From assembly GCF_011806385.1 (NCBI RefSeq), contig NZ_JAATOX010000030.1, forward strand, positions 1-35,851: a stretch of 35,851 nucleotides of DNA. The letters are read 5' to 3'. The translations under genes were made by a program, and so were the position numbers. Numbering within the stretch: position 1 is the first letter of the stretch; the number at the start of each line of letters is the position of its first letter. Positions 8,559-16,723 of the stretch are shown here, piece by piece. Source of the DNA: Phaeobacter sp. HF9A (GTDB lineage: Bacteria; Pseudomonadota; Alphaproteobacteria; Rhodobacterales; Rhodobacteraceae). The notes beneath the pieces were generated by a model that worked only from the letters and a program-made list of their open reading frames with translations, was not told where the DNA came from and searched no databases.

Positions 8559-8614
8559 CTGCTCCTGAGAGCAGGGCCGGAGAGGAGGCCGGAGAGCGCG
8601 AAACGCTCTCCGGC
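8559..8614 (-). other. Intercistronic hairpins after the binding-protein gene
   Basis: A perfect 11-bp stem pairs 8588-8598 with 8604-8614 around CGAAA, just after the binding-protein stop at 8632. A second 6-bp stem pairs 8559-8564 with 8569-8574. Neither is followed by a T tract on the minus strand, so they more likely stabilise the upstream mRNA or cause partial termination than stop the operon. Confidence 0.6.
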
Positions 8615-8631
8615 AGGATCATCAGATCAGC

Positions 8632-9735
8632 TTACTTCGCCAGCCAAGCCTGGAATTTCGCGTCGATGTCGTCGCGATAGTCAGCCCAGAACTCGTAGTT
8701 GTAGAGGAAGGTGTTGGTGGCGTTGGCCGGGTCGGTCGGCATATGCGGTGCCATTTCGATGCCCAGTTCGGCGTGTTTGCCAACCAGCGGTGCGGAAGAC
8801 GCACGGGCCGGACCGTAGGAGATGTATTTCGCCTGATCCGCCAGACGCTGGGTGTCGGTGGCAAAATAGATGTAGTCCATCGCGCGGGCTTTGCGCTCGT
8901 CGGACAGACCCGCCGGGATGATCCAACCGTCAAGGTCGAACACCTGCGCGTCCCAGAGCATCGCAACGGGCTGGTCCTGCTCTTCGATCAGCGAGAACAG
9001 ACGGCCGTTATAGGTGGAGCCCATGACGACTTCGCCATCCGCCAGCAGCTGCGGCGTGTCGGCGCCCGCGGACCACCAGATCACGCTGTCCTTGATGGTG
9101 TCGAGCTTGGCCAGCGCCTGCTCCTGACCTTCGGGAGTGGCCAGAACGTCGTAGACGTCGTCCTTGGCAACGCCATCACAGATCAGCGCCCATTCCATGT
9201 TGTTGATCGGACGTTTTTCCAGGGCGCGTTTGCCCGGGTAGGCTTCCAGATCAAAGATGTCACACACGCTGGTCGGCGGGGTGTCACCCACGAGGTCGGT
9301 GCGATAGCCGAAGGTGGTGGAATACACGATCTGCGGGATGAAGCAGTCGGAGACCAGCAGATCACCGAAGTCTTCGGAGGCCGAGGTTCCATCGGGGGCC
9401 GGAGCCAGCATTTCGTCGGCGTCGATTTCCATCGCCAGGCCTTCGTCGCACAGACGAATCGCATCAGAGGCCACAACGTCAACAACGTCCCAGGTGATGT
9501 TGCCCGCTTCGTTCATGGCGCGCATTTTCGCCACGGCTTCGTTGGAGCTTTCATCGTTGATGATCTTCACGCCGGTCTTTTCGGCATAGGGCTCGTGGTA
9601 GGCTTTGTTCTGCGAATTGGAGTAAGCCCCACCCCAGGACACGATGGTCATTTCATCGGCCATATCTGCGGCAAAGGCCATCGGCGCACAGAGAGCGGTC
9701 GTGGCGACGAGTGCCGACAGTTTACGCAATTTCAT
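8632..9735 (-). CDS. potD: ABC transporter periplasmic binding protein, PotD-like (COG0687)
   Basis: Secreted solute-binding protein, 367 residues. A Sec signal peptide (MKLRKLSALVATTALCAPMAFA) is followed by mature sequence starting ADMADEMTIVSWGG, as in spermidine/putrescine-type family 1 binding proteins. I start at the ATG at 9735, not at 9771, because AAGGAG lies just upstream and the signal peptide begins there. It lies between its ATPase (upstream) and its permeases. The substrate could be a polyamine or another amine/amino acid: the N-terminal strand is SWGG rather than the YNWSDY of the PotF-like protein in this window, so specificity probably differs. Confidence 0.88.
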   Translation of the reverse strand: MKLRKLSALVATTALCAPMAFAADMADEMTIVSWGGAYSNSQNKAYHEPYAEKTGVKIINDESSNEAVAKMRAMNEAGNITWDVVDVVASDAIRLCDEGLAMEIDADEMLAPAPDGTSASEDFGDLLVSDCFIPQIVYSTTFGYRTDLVGDTPPTSVCDIFDLEAYPGKRALEKRPINNMEWALICDGVAKDDVYDVLATPEGQEQALAKLDTIKDSVIWWSAGADTPQLLADGEVVMGSTYNGRLFSLIEEQDQPVAMLWDAQVFDLDGWIIPAGLSDERKARAMDYIYFATDTQRLADQAKYISYGPARASSAPLVGKHAELGIEMAPHMPTDPANATNTFLYNYEFWADYRDDIDAKFQAWLAK

Positions 9736-9831
9736 TTGGTATTCTCCTTGTTGAGACACGTAGAATTTCATCTGTTTGGTCCCCCGATCCGTTCCTCATG
9801 CCGGGGGTTCCGGCTCGCAGCCAGACGCCGT

Positions 9832-10932
9832 TCAGGCGTCCAGCGCGCGGCAGTCCTCGGGCAGCCAACCGATTTCGATTTGCTGACCGGGTTGCAGCCG
9901 ATCCTGGTCAGGCGCGTTCCGGGTCTTGATGATGAACTCATCATTGCCGGCCACCCGCAGGCGGGTACGGAAAATATCACCCATATAGATGAATTCCAGC
10001 ACTTCCGCCTTGAGCGTATGCGCGCCTTCTTGCAGGCGTTCCTTGTTGTATTCCACCCGCTCGGGGCGGATCGACACTTGGGTGCGCTGCCCGACTTCGG
10101 ACACGTTCACAGGCGTACACTGGATCGTTTCGCCGTCATCCAGGGCTACCACGGCGTGGTTCCCGGAGATCTCTTTCACCACGCCCTCAAGCGTGTTGTT
10201 TTCACCGATAAACTGCGCGACGAAGCTGTTCTGGGGCGATTCATACAGCTCGTCCGGCGGTGCCAGCTGCTGAATGCGCCCGTCGTTGAACACCGCGACG
10301 CGGTCCGACATGGTCAGCGCCTCGGTCTGGTCGTGGGTCACGTAAACGGTGGTGATCCCGAGTTCATGCGCCAGATGGGTGATTTCGAACTGCATCTTTT
10401 CGCGCAGCTGCTTGTCGAGCGCGCCGAGCGGTTCGTCCATCAAAACCAGTTCGGGTTCAAACACCAGCGCCCGGGCCAGGGCCACACGCTGTTGCTGACC
10501 ACCGGACAGCTGCGAGGGGCGACGACCGCCAAATGCGCCCATCTCCACCATATCCAGCGCGCGCTTTACCTTGGCTTCGCGCTCGGATTTGCCCATTTTG
10601 CGAACTTCCAGCGGAAAGCTGAGGTTCTCGGCAATGGTCATGTGAGGGAACAGAGCGTAGTTTTGGAACACCATGCCGATGCCACGCTTGTGCGGCGGAA
10701 TGTTGTTGATCGAGACACCAGCCAGACGGATATCCCCGTGGGTGGCTGTCTCAAAACCAGCCAGCATCATCAGGCAGGTGGTTTTTCCCGAGCCTGACGG
10801 CCCCAGCATGGTCAGAAATTCGCCCTTGGGCAGGGTGAGGTTCAGATCTTTGACGACAAGTGTTTCACCGTCATAGCTCTTTTGTACGCGTTCGAATTCC
10901 ACGAACGCGTCAGTGTTCGACGCATCGGCCAA
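9832..10932 (-). CDS. potA: ABC transporter ATP-binding protein, PotA-like, TTG start
   Basis: Cytoplasmic ATPase that drives the importer with the two minus-strand permeases; 366 residues. Walker A GPSGSGKT at 44-51, Q-loop Gln90, signature LSGGQ at 142-146, Walker B ELVLMDE at 161-167, switch His200, then a TOBE domain (about 280-360). The start codon at 10932 is TTG with GGGGAG about six bases upstream; there is no in-frame ATG until inside the Walker region, so TTG is the only reasonable start. First gene of the order ATPase, binding protein, permease, permease. Confidence 0.93.
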   Translation of the reverse strand: MADASNTDAFVEFERVQKSYDGETLVVKDLNLTLPKGEFLTMLGPSGSGKTTCLMMLAGFETATHGDIRLAGVSINNIPPHKRGIGMVFQNYALFPHMTIAENLSFPLEVRKMGKSEREAKVKRALDMVEMGAFGGRRPSQLSGGQQQRVALARALVFEPELVLMDEPLGALDKQLREKMQFEITHLAHELGITTVYVTHDQTEALTMSDRVAVFNDGRIQQLAPPDELYESPQNSFVAQFIGENNTLEGVVKEISGNHAVVALDDGETIQCTPVNVSEVGQRTQVSIRPERVEYNKERLQEGAHTLKAEVLEFIYMGDIFRTRLRVAGNDEFIIKTRNAPDQDRLQPGQQIEIGWLPEDCRALDA

Positions 10933-11188
10933 ATCAGGCTCCCCGTATTTGTTCTTATCGCGGCGGATTCATCCGCTCTTCGTCTCGCAGTGTAAACACA
11001 GCGTCATGGTTCTGTGCAACCAAGTCATCGAGATCAGATCAATCCCTTGGTATATTGCTGCGATCTTCTAGTAGAATCCCCCCTATACCCGCATGTTTTG
11101 CGGCATACGCACACATCTATGCGGCATTTTGGGACATTTTTGCACAATCTGACAACCGCCTTGGCAATCACTTTTTTAGCGATCTGGT
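10933..11188. promoter_or_regulatory. Intergenic region upstream of the minus-strand importer operon
   Basis: There is no gene here. The region is more AT-rich than its surroundings and must hold the promoter for the operon beginning at 10932. An 8-bp direct repeat TGCGGCAT occurs at 11099-11106 and 11120-11127, two helical turns apart, and could bind a regulator. A weak -35/-10 pair on the minus strand (TTGCAC near 11012-11017, TTTACA near 10989-10994) is possible but unconvincing. Confidence 0.35.
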
Positions 11189-11213
11189 CAAAAAGGCCGA
11201 ATCGGCCTTTTTG
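11189..11213 (-). terminator. Rho-independent terminator of the aminotransferase gene
   Basis: AAAAAGGCCG (11190-11199) pairs perfectly with CGGCCTTTTT (11203-11212). On the minus strand the stem ends in a T run, 30-55 bases past the aminotransferase stop at 11245. The symmetry would also allow termination in the other direction. Confidence 0.85.
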
Positions 11214-11244
11214 AGAGGTATAGCGATTCGCTGTCAGGATCGGC

Positions 11245-12642
11245 TCACTCGGCAGCTGTCAGCAGGCCGCGCTCTTGCAACTCTGCGTAGCATTCATCCA
11301 GCGACTTGCGGGCGCGCTCGATCAGCAGGTCGATTTCTTCCGGCTTCAGGACCAGCGGCGGCGAGATGATCATCCGGTCGCCGACATGGCGCATCACCAG
11401 GTTGTTGGCAAAGCAGCGCTCGCGGCAGATGTAGCCGACGGTGCCCGCCTCCGCCGCAAAGGCCGCGCGGGTTGCCTTGTTCGGAGTCAGCGCGATGGAG
11501 CCCATCATGCCCACGATCTTGGCCTCGCCCACCAGCGGATGATCGGTCAGCGATTCCCATTTCTCCTTGAGGTAGGGCCCGGCCACATCCTGCACGTGAC
11601 CAATGATGTTTTCCTCTTCCAGGATGCGCAGGTTTTCCAGCGCAACGGCCGCCGCCACCGGGTGACCGGAGTAGGTATAGCCGTGGTTGAACTCGTCCTT
11701 GGCAATCACTGCTGCAACCTCGTCCGACACCACGGAGCCACCGATCGGCGCGTAACCAGAGGACAGGCCCTTGGCGATGGTGATGATATCGGGGCGGATG
11801 CCGACGGTCTGGCTGCCGAACCAGTTGCCGGTGCGCCCAAAGCCGCAGATGACCTCATCCGCGATCAGCAGGATTTCGTATTTGTCGCAGATGCGCTGGA
11901 TTTCCGGCCAATAGGTGGCGGGCGGCACGATCACGCCACCGGCGCCCTGCACCGGCTCCGCGATAAAGGCGGCAACGCGGTCTTCGCCGAGCTCCAGAAT
12001 CGCCTGCTCCAGCTCCTGCGCGCGGGCAAGGCCGAAATCCTCGGGGGTGCTGTCGCCGCCCTCGGCCCACCAATGCGGCTGGTTGATGTGGTGAATATCC
12101 GGGATCGGCAGCCCGCCCTGCGCGTGCATGCCGGACATGCCGCCGAGCGAACCGGAGCCGACGGAAGAGCCGTGATAGGCGTTCTTGCGCGAAATGATGA
12201 TGGATTTGGACGGCTTGCCCTTCATCGCCCAATAGTGGCGCACCATGCGGATATTGGTGTCATTGGCCTCGGATCCCGAGCCGGCAAAGAACACGTGGTT
12301 GAGATCACCCGGCGCCAGTTCGGCGATTTTTGCGGCCAGGGCAATCGCCGGCACATGGGTGGTCTGGAAGAAGGTGTTGTAATAGGGCAGCTCGCGCATC
12401 TGGCGGGCGGCGACCTCGGCCAGCTCCTCGCGGCCATAACCGATATTGACGCACCAAAGCCCGGCCATCGCATCGAGGATCTCGTTGCCCTCGCTGTCGG
12501 TCAGGGTCACGCCGTTGGCGCGGGTGATCACCCGGGCGCCTTTTTCCGCCAGCTCGCCATTGGCGGTGAACGGGTGCATGTGGTGCGCGGCGTCAAGCGC
12601 CTGAAGTTCTGCCGTGGGCAGGTGGTTGGTGATCGCGGTCAT
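11245..12642 (-). CDS. spuC: Class III PLP aminotransferase, putrescine:pyruvate type
   Basis: Pyridoxal-phosphate enzyme of 465 residues, omega-amino-acid:pyruvate aminotransferase fold. Phosphate-binding GSGSEAND at 121-128, SRKNAYHGSS near 151, ADEV with the PLP-ring Asp262, and the Schiff-base Lys291 in IAKGLSSGYAPIGG are all present. Among class III enzymes it looks most like SpuC-type putrescine (polyamine):pyruvate aminotransferases, which make 4-aminobutanal. The setting between two polyamine-type importers and beside a GntR regulator supports this; taurine or beta-alanine aminotransferase remain possible. ATG at 12642 has GGAGGG upstream and its own promoter in the 64-base gap after gntR. 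It ends at a strong terminator. Confidence 0.87.
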   Translation of the reverse strand: MTAITNHLPTAELQALDAAHHMHPFTANGELAEKGARVITRANGVTLTDSEGNEILDAMAGLWCVNIGYGREELAEVAARQMRELPYYNTFFQTTHVPAIALAAKIAELAPGDLNHVFFAGSGSEANDTNIRMVRHYWAMKGKPSKSIIISRKNAYHGSSVGSGSLGGMSGMHAQGGLPIPDIHHINQPHWWAEGGDSTPEDFGLARAQELEQAILELGEDRVAAFIAEPVQGAGGVIVPPATYWPEIQRICDKYEILLIADEVICGFGRTGNWFGSQTVGIRPDIITIAKGLSSGYAPIGGSVVSDEVAAVIAKDEFNHGYTYSGHPVAAAVALENLRILEEENIIGHVQDVAGPYLKEKWESLTDHPLVGEAKIVGMMGSIALTPNKATRAAFAAEAGTVGYICRERCFANNLVMRHVGDRMIISPPLVLKPEEIDLLIERARKSLDECYAELQERGLLTAAE

Positions 12643-12673
12643 TGGGGACCCTCCTGAACGATAACTTTCGCCC

Positions 12674-12701
12674 AGAATATGATCAAAAATTGGACTGTCA
12701 A
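12674..12701 (-). promoter_or_regulatory. Sigma70-like promoter of the aminotransferase with TGATCA in the spacer
   Basis: On the minus strand: consensus -35 TTGACA (12696-12701), a 16-base spacer, and -10 TATTCT (12674-12679), about 30 bases before the ATG at 12642. TGATCA (12680-12685) abuts the -10, flanked by AAAA; the same core occurs in the gntR-potF divergent region, so it may be the GntR operator. Confidence 0.6.
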
Positions 12702-12706
12702 TCGAA

Positions 12707-13393
12707 TCAGTCGGTCGAGGTCAAACCCGCCCTGACCTGCTCCATCCCCTGCAACACGTCCCGTTCAGCGGCCAGCGCGACCAGATCTGCATCCTTTTTC
12801 CGCAGCCCCTCCAGGATGTCTTTGTGACGGTCCGGAAAACTATGGGTTCCAAAGCGTCCGCAGACCACCCGCAGAGACGGGCCAAAGCGCAGCCAGAGCC
12901 GGTCCACCAGATCCACCAGGATCGGCGCATCCGCATGGGCATGAAGGAGATGGTGGAACTGGTAGTTCAACACCAGATACCCCGCGATATCACCGCCGGC
13001 GATGGCCTTGTCGAGCGCCAGGTCCAGCTGTTCCAGCCGGTCAATCTCGGCGTCCGGTATACGGGTTGTTGCCCGGCGCACCAGCTCGCATTCAATTGAT
13101 TTTCTTGCATAAACAAGCTCGTCTATGTCCTCCACCCGCAGCTCTGGCACCGACACGCGGCGGTTGCCCTGAAACATCAGCGCCCCGTCCGAAATCAGGC
13201 GGCGGATCGCCTCGCGCACCGGTGTCATGCCACTGTCGAGCGCCTCCACCAGCCCCTGAATGGTCACCGCCTGCCCCGGTGCCAGTTCGCCAAACAAAAT
13301 CTGCGCCCGCAGCCGTTGATAAACCTGCTCGTGGGCGGGCAGTTTCGAGGCTGTCTCGGGAGGTGCAATTGATGGCGGATTTGGCACATTCAC
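12707..13393 (-). CDS. GntR-family regulator, FadR/FCD subfamily
   Basis: DNA-binding regulator of 228 residues. The N-terminal winged helix (about 18-85) has YQRLRAQILFGELAPGQAVT and MTPVREAIRRL, classical GntR features; the C-terminal helical FCD domain (about 95-220) has FHHLLHAHADAP, whose histidines usually bind a metal that holds a carboxylate ligand. It lies between the aminotransferase (same strand, 64 bases) and the divergent potF-like operon, so it probably controls both. The start at 13393 is GTG (GTG AAT GTG); the next GTG two codons on is equally possible. The ligand is not shown by the sequence; a polyamine degradation product is a guess. Confidence 0.9.
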   Translation of the reverse strand: MNVPNPPSIAPPETASKLPAHEQVYQRLRAQILFGELAPGQAVTIQGLVEALDSGMTPVREAIRRLISDGALMFQGNRRVSVPELRVEDIDELVYARKSIECELVRRATTRIPDAEIDRLEQLDLALDKAIAGGDIAGYLVLNYQFHHLLHAHADAPILVDLVDRLWLRFGPSLRVVCGRFGTHSFPDRHKDILEGLRKKDADLVALAAERDVLQGMEQVRAGLTSTD

Positions 13394-13461
13394 CGGCTTT
13401 GGATCCTTCTAATTTTTAGGCAGCTTGCACGAAGAAAACACAGATGAAAGCATAAAATCTC

Positions 13462-13491
13462 TTGCCGGACTCGGCAAATTTTGATCAAAAT
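13462..13491. promoter_or_regulatory. Perfect 14-bp palindrome and hairpin in the gntR-potF divergent region
   Basis: ATTTTGATCAAAAT at 13478-13491 is a perfect palindrome. Immediately left, TTGCCG (13462-13467) and CGGCAA (13472-13477) form another inverted repeat. The palindrome lies 48 bases before the potF-like start and 85 bases from the gntR start. Its core TGATCAAAA also occurs in the aminotransferase promoter. Confidence 0.5.
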
Positions 13492-13538
13492 AGCCCACAG
13501 CCGGTCAAAAGACGCCGGTAAACACAGGGGAGACTTAC

Positions 13539-14624
13539 ATGTCATTCAAATCGGTCACCATCGTGTCCGCTATCGCGCTGAGCGCCGCCGCGGCCTCCGC
13601 CGAGGAAGTTCGCGTCTACAACTGGTCGGACTATATCGACGAATCACTGCTGGAGAAATTCGAGACCGAAACCGGCATCGACCTGATCTACGACGTATTC
13701 GATTCCAACGAACTCTTGGAAACCAAGATGCTTGCCGGCGGCTCCGGCTATGACGTCGTGGTGCCCACCGGCTCCTTTCTGCAACGTCAGATCCAGGCCG
13801 GCGTGTTCCAGAAGCTCGACAAGGACCAGCTGCCCAACTACGGCAACCTCTGGGACGTGATCCTGGACCGCACCGCGCAGTTCGACCCCGATAACGCCTA
13901 TTCGGTCAACTACATGTGGGGCACCACCGGCATCGGCGTCAACGTCGGCAAAGTAACCGAAGTGCTGGGCGAAGATGCCCCGATCGACAGCCTCGCGCTG
14001 GTGTTTGATCCGGCCAATATGGAAAAACTCGCCTCCTGCGGCGTGCATTTCCTGGATGCGCCCGACGAGGTTGTGCCGGCCGCTCTGACCTACCTCGGCC
14101 TTGACCCCAACACGCAAGACAAGGACGATCTGGAAAAAGCCGCGAGCGTGCTGGAAGCCGTGCGCCCCTATGTGCAGAAGTTCCATTCCTCCGAATACAT
14201 CAACGCGATGGCCAACGGCGATATCTGCGTGGCCTTCGGCTGGTCCGGTGACATCCTGCAAGCGCGGGACCGTGCCGCTGAAGCCGACAATGGTGTCGAA
14301 ATCGCCTATAACGCCCCCACGGAGGGCGCGCTGATGTGGTTCGACCAGATGGCGATTCCCGCCGATGCGCCAAACCCCGAGGGGGCGCATAAGTTCCTGA
14401 ACTTCATCATGGACCCGGAAAACATGGCGGCGGCGTCGAACTACGTCTATTACGCCAATGGCAACAAGGCCGCACAGGAATTCCTGGCCGAGGATGTGAT
14501 CGGCGATCCGGCGATCTACCCGAGCGCCGCTGCGCTGGACAACACCTATATCAAGAGCCCCTATCCGCAGAAGGTACAACGCGTTGTGACCCGCCTGTGG
14601 ACCCGGGTAAAATCCGGCACCTAA
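13539..14624 (+). CDS. potF: Putrescine-type periplasmic binding protein, PotF-like
   Basis: Secreted binding protein of 361 residues that delivers polyamine to the permease pair encoded downstream. Signal peptide MSFKSVTIVSAIALSAAAASA is followed by EEVRVYNWSDYIDESLLEKF, the typical PotF/PotD opening; the Trp/Ser/Asp/Tyr cluster YNWSDY contributes to the amine-binding pocket in characterised homologues. Residues YDVVVPTGSF, NYMWGTTGIG and FGWSGDI also match the family. ATG at 13539 follows GGGGAG. It heads the potF-G-H-I-puuB order; a terminator after it suggests that binding protein is made in excess over the membrane components. Confidence 0.93.
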   Translation: MSFKSVTIVSAIALSAAAASAEEVRVYNWSDYIDESLLEKFETETGIDLIYDVFDSNELLETKMLAGGSGYDVVVPTGSFLQRQIQAGVFQKLDKDQLPNYGNLWDVILDRTAQFDPDNAYSVNYMWGTTGIGVNVGKVTEVLGEDAPIDSLALVFDPANMEKLASCGVHFLDAPDEVVPAALTYLGLDPNTQDKDDLEKAASVLEAVRPYVQKFHSSEYINAMANGDICVAFGWSGDILQARDRAAEADNGVEIAYNAPTEGALMWFDQMAIPADAPNPEGAHKFLNFIMDPENMAAASNYVYYANGNKAAQEFLAEDVIGDPAIYPSAAALDNTYIKSPYPQKVQRVVTRLWTRVKSGT

Positions 14625-14637
14625 GCTCAAACCAACC

Positions 14638-14666
14638 AGCGGGGCGTTTCGACACGCCCCGCTTTT
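14638..14666 (+). terminator. Hairpin terminator/attenuator between potF-like and potG-like genes
   Basis: AGCGGGGCGT (14638-14647) pairs perfectly with ACGCCCCGCT (14654-14663), followed by TTTT. It lies 14 bases after the potF-like stop and about 50 before potG, so leaky termination probably sets the ratio of binding protein to transporter. Confidence 0.82.
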
Positions 14667-14714
14667 CTTGAAAGACGACAGGCCCGCAGCACGCTGGCCG
14701 CTTAGGGGGCGAAT

Positions 14715-15842
14715 TTGGCACAACCTGTATTTGAGCCTTGGAACGATCCGAACGAAAAGCCGCTGATCCAGTTCAAGAACGTGAGCAAGCGTTTTGGCGA
14801 TTTCACCGCGATCGACGATCTGACCATCGACATCTTTGAACGCGAGTTCTTTGCCTTGCTGGGCCCATCCGGCTGCGGCAAGACCACGATGATGCGCATG
14901 CTCGCGGGGTTTGAAACCCCAAGCGACGGCAAGATTTTCCTGTCTGGTCAGGATATTGCCCCGGTGCCGCCGAACCGGCGCGCGGTCAATATGATGTTTC
15001 AGTCCTATGCGCTGTTCCCGCATCTCAGCATCTGGGAAAACATCGCATTCGGGCTCAAGCGCGAAGGCATGCCCCGCAACCAGATCAACGCCCGCGTCGA
15101 AGAGATGCTGCGCCTGACCCGGCTGGAGAAATTCGCCCGCCGCAAGCCGCATCAGATCTCTGGCGGTCAGCGGCAGCGGGTGGCGCTGGCACGCAGCCTC
15201 GCCAAGGCGCCGAAACTCCTGCTGCTGGACGAGCCGCTCGGCGCGCTGGACCGCAAGCTGCGCGAGGAAACCCAGTTCGAGCTGATGGATATTCAGGAAA
15301 AGACCGGCACCACCTTCGTGATCGTGACCCACGACCAGGAAGAGGCCATGACCGTCGCCAGCCGCGTTGCGGTGATGGACAATGGCAAGGTCATTCAGGT
15401 CGCCACCCCTGCCGATATCTACGAAGCGCCGAACTCGGTCTATGTAGCTGATTTTATTGGCGATGTGAACCTTATTGAGGGCACCGCCACCGCCACCGGA
15501 GAGGGCACCTATGCGCTGCATTGGCGCGACGGCGTGCCGCCGCTGACGGTGACGACACCGCAGAGCTTTTCCGACGGGCAGCGCGCACATCTGGCGATCC
15601 GGCCCGAAAAAATCTCCATCAGTGCCGAAAAACCCGCAGAGGCCGCCAATGCGGTGATGGGCAAGGTGCTGGACATTGCTTACCTCGGCAATATCTCCAC
15701 CTATCACGTGGAGCTGCCGAGCGGCGATATCATCAAGGCGCAGACCGCCAACACCCGCCGCATCTCGCGCCGCGCCTATACCTGGGAAGATACCGTCTGG
15801 CTGTCCTGGACAGCCACCGGCGGCATCTTGTTGGCAGACTGA
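14715..15842 (+). CDS. potG: Polyamine ABC transporter ATP-binding protein, PotG-like, TTG start
   Basis: Cytoplasmic ATPase of 375 residues. Walker A GPSGCGKT at 50-57, Q-loop Gln96, signature ISGGQ at 148-152, Walker B LLLLDE at 168-173, switch His206, C-terminal TOBE region from about 290. The start is TTG at 14715 with AGGGGGC five bases upstream; no ATG precedes the nucleotide-binding domain, and an N-terminus of about 20 residues before the first strand fits PotG. Its stop overlaps the next start (ATGA at 15839-15842 region; ATG at 15842), so translation is coupled. Confidence 0.93.
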   Translation: MAQPVFEPWNDPNEKPLIQFKNVSKRFGDFTAIDDLTIDIFEREFFALLGPSGCGKTTMMRMLAGFETPSDGKIFLSGQDIAPVPPNRRAVNMMFQSYALFPHLSIWENIAFGLKREGMPRNQINARVEEMLRLTRLEKFARRKPHQISGGQRQRVALARSLAKAPKLLLLDEPLGALDRKLREETQFELMDIQEKTGTTFVIVTHDQEEAMTVASRVAVMDNGKVIQVATPADIYEAPNSVYVADFIGDVNLIEGTATATGEGTYALHWRDGVPPLTVTTPQSFSDGQRAHLAIRPEKISISAEKPAEAANAVMGKVLDIAYLGNISTYHVELPSGDIIKAQTANTRRISRRAYTWEDTVWLSWTATGGILLAD

Positions 15843-16723
15843 TGCGCCGTTTTTTCCTGATCGCCGTTCCTTATGCCTGGCTGCTGGCGCTGTTTCTGGT
15901 GCCCTTCCTCATCGTTCTGAAAATCTCCTTGTCGGATGCGGCCATCGCCCTGCCGCCCTATGTTCCGCAGTTCGAATGGAGCGAGGGTATCCGCGCCTTT
16001 GTCTCCCAGCTCGATCTAGAGAATTTCACCTGGCTGATTGAGGATGACCTCTACTGGAAAGCCTATCTGAGCAGCCTGCAAATCGCCGCCACCTCGACGG
16101 TGCTGACGCTGATGGTCGGCTACCCGATCGCCTATGGCATGGCCCGCGCGCCGCAGGAGTGGCGCCCGACCCTGATGATGCTGGTGATCCTGCCGTTCTG
16201 GACCTCTTTCCTGATCCGCGTCTACGCCTGGAAGGGAATCCTGTCGAACGAGGGCTTCCTGAATCAGTTCCTGCTCTGGACCGGCGTGATTTCCGAACCC
16301 TTGCAGATCCTGAACACCACCACGGCCGTCTATATCGGTATCGTCTATACCTATCTGCCCTTTATGATCCTGCCGATCTACGCGGCGCTGGAGCGGATGG
16401 ACGACAGTCTGAACGAGGCCGCCGAGGACCTCGGTTGTTCGCGTCTCTCGGCCTTTTGGCTGGTGACCATTCCGCTCTCCAAAGGGGGGATTATCGCAGG
16501 TTGTTTTCTGGTCTTCATCCCGGCGATGGGCGAATTCGTGATTCCCTCGCTGCTGGGTGGCTCTGACACGCTTATGATCGGCAAGGTGCTGTGGGAGGAG
16601 TTCTTCTCAAACCGCGATTGGCCGGTGGCCTCGGCGGTGGCGGTGATCCTGCTGCTGATCCTGGTGGTGCCGATCGTGCTGTTTCAACGCAATCAGCAAA
16701 AGGAACAGGAGGGCGAGACATGA
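15842..16723 (+). CDS. potH: Polyamine ABC transporter permease, PotH-like
   Basis: Inner-membrane permease of 293 residues, normal family length with about six helices; the first is about 5-28 (FLIAVPYAWLLALFLVPFLIV). The EAA loop EAAEDLGCSRLSAFWLVTIP, which touches the ATPase, lies near residues 194-213. The start at 15842 overlaps the potG stop by one base and its own stop overlaps the potI start in ATGA (16720-16723), so the subunits are translationally coupled. It pairs with the PotI-like protein. Confidence 0.92.
   Translation: MRRFFLIAVPYAWLLALFLVPFLIVLKISLSDAAIALPPYVPQFEWSEGIRAFVSQLDLENFTWLIEDDLYWKAYLSSLQIAATSTVLTLMVGYPIAYGMARAPQEWRPTLMMLVILPFWTSFLIRVYAWKGILSNEGFLNQFLLWTGVISEPLQILNTTTAVYIGIVYTYLPFMILPIYAALERMDDSLNEAAEDLGCSRLSAFWLVTIPLSKGGIIAGCFLVFIPAMGEFVIPSLLGGSDTLMIGKVLWEEFFSNRDWPVASAVAVILLLILVVPIVLFQRNQQKEQEGET

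Noticed and set aside
5585-8680. A 1031-codon open frame on the plus strand opposite both minus-strand permeases
   Set aside because: The translation is His/Arg/Gln/Gly-rich without domains, whereas the minus strand encodes clear permeases. It is a by-product of high G+C codon bias.
8743-10797. A 684-codon plus-strand open frame opposite the binding protein and ATPase
   Set aside because: Shadow frame; the opposite strand has intact Walker motifs and a signal peptide.
10989-11017. A -35/-10 pair for the minus-strand importer operon
   Set aside because: The -10 matches only three of six bases; listed only as a weak possibility and not as a promoter feature.
13644-15707. A 687-codon minus-strand open frame opposite potF and potG
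   Set aside because: Spans two real genes and a terminator with no family motif.
15521-15841. Upstream extension of the PotH frame, considered as a fusion
   Set aside because: The extension is out of frame within potG and ends at an ATG that overlaps the potG stop, so PotH starts at 15842.
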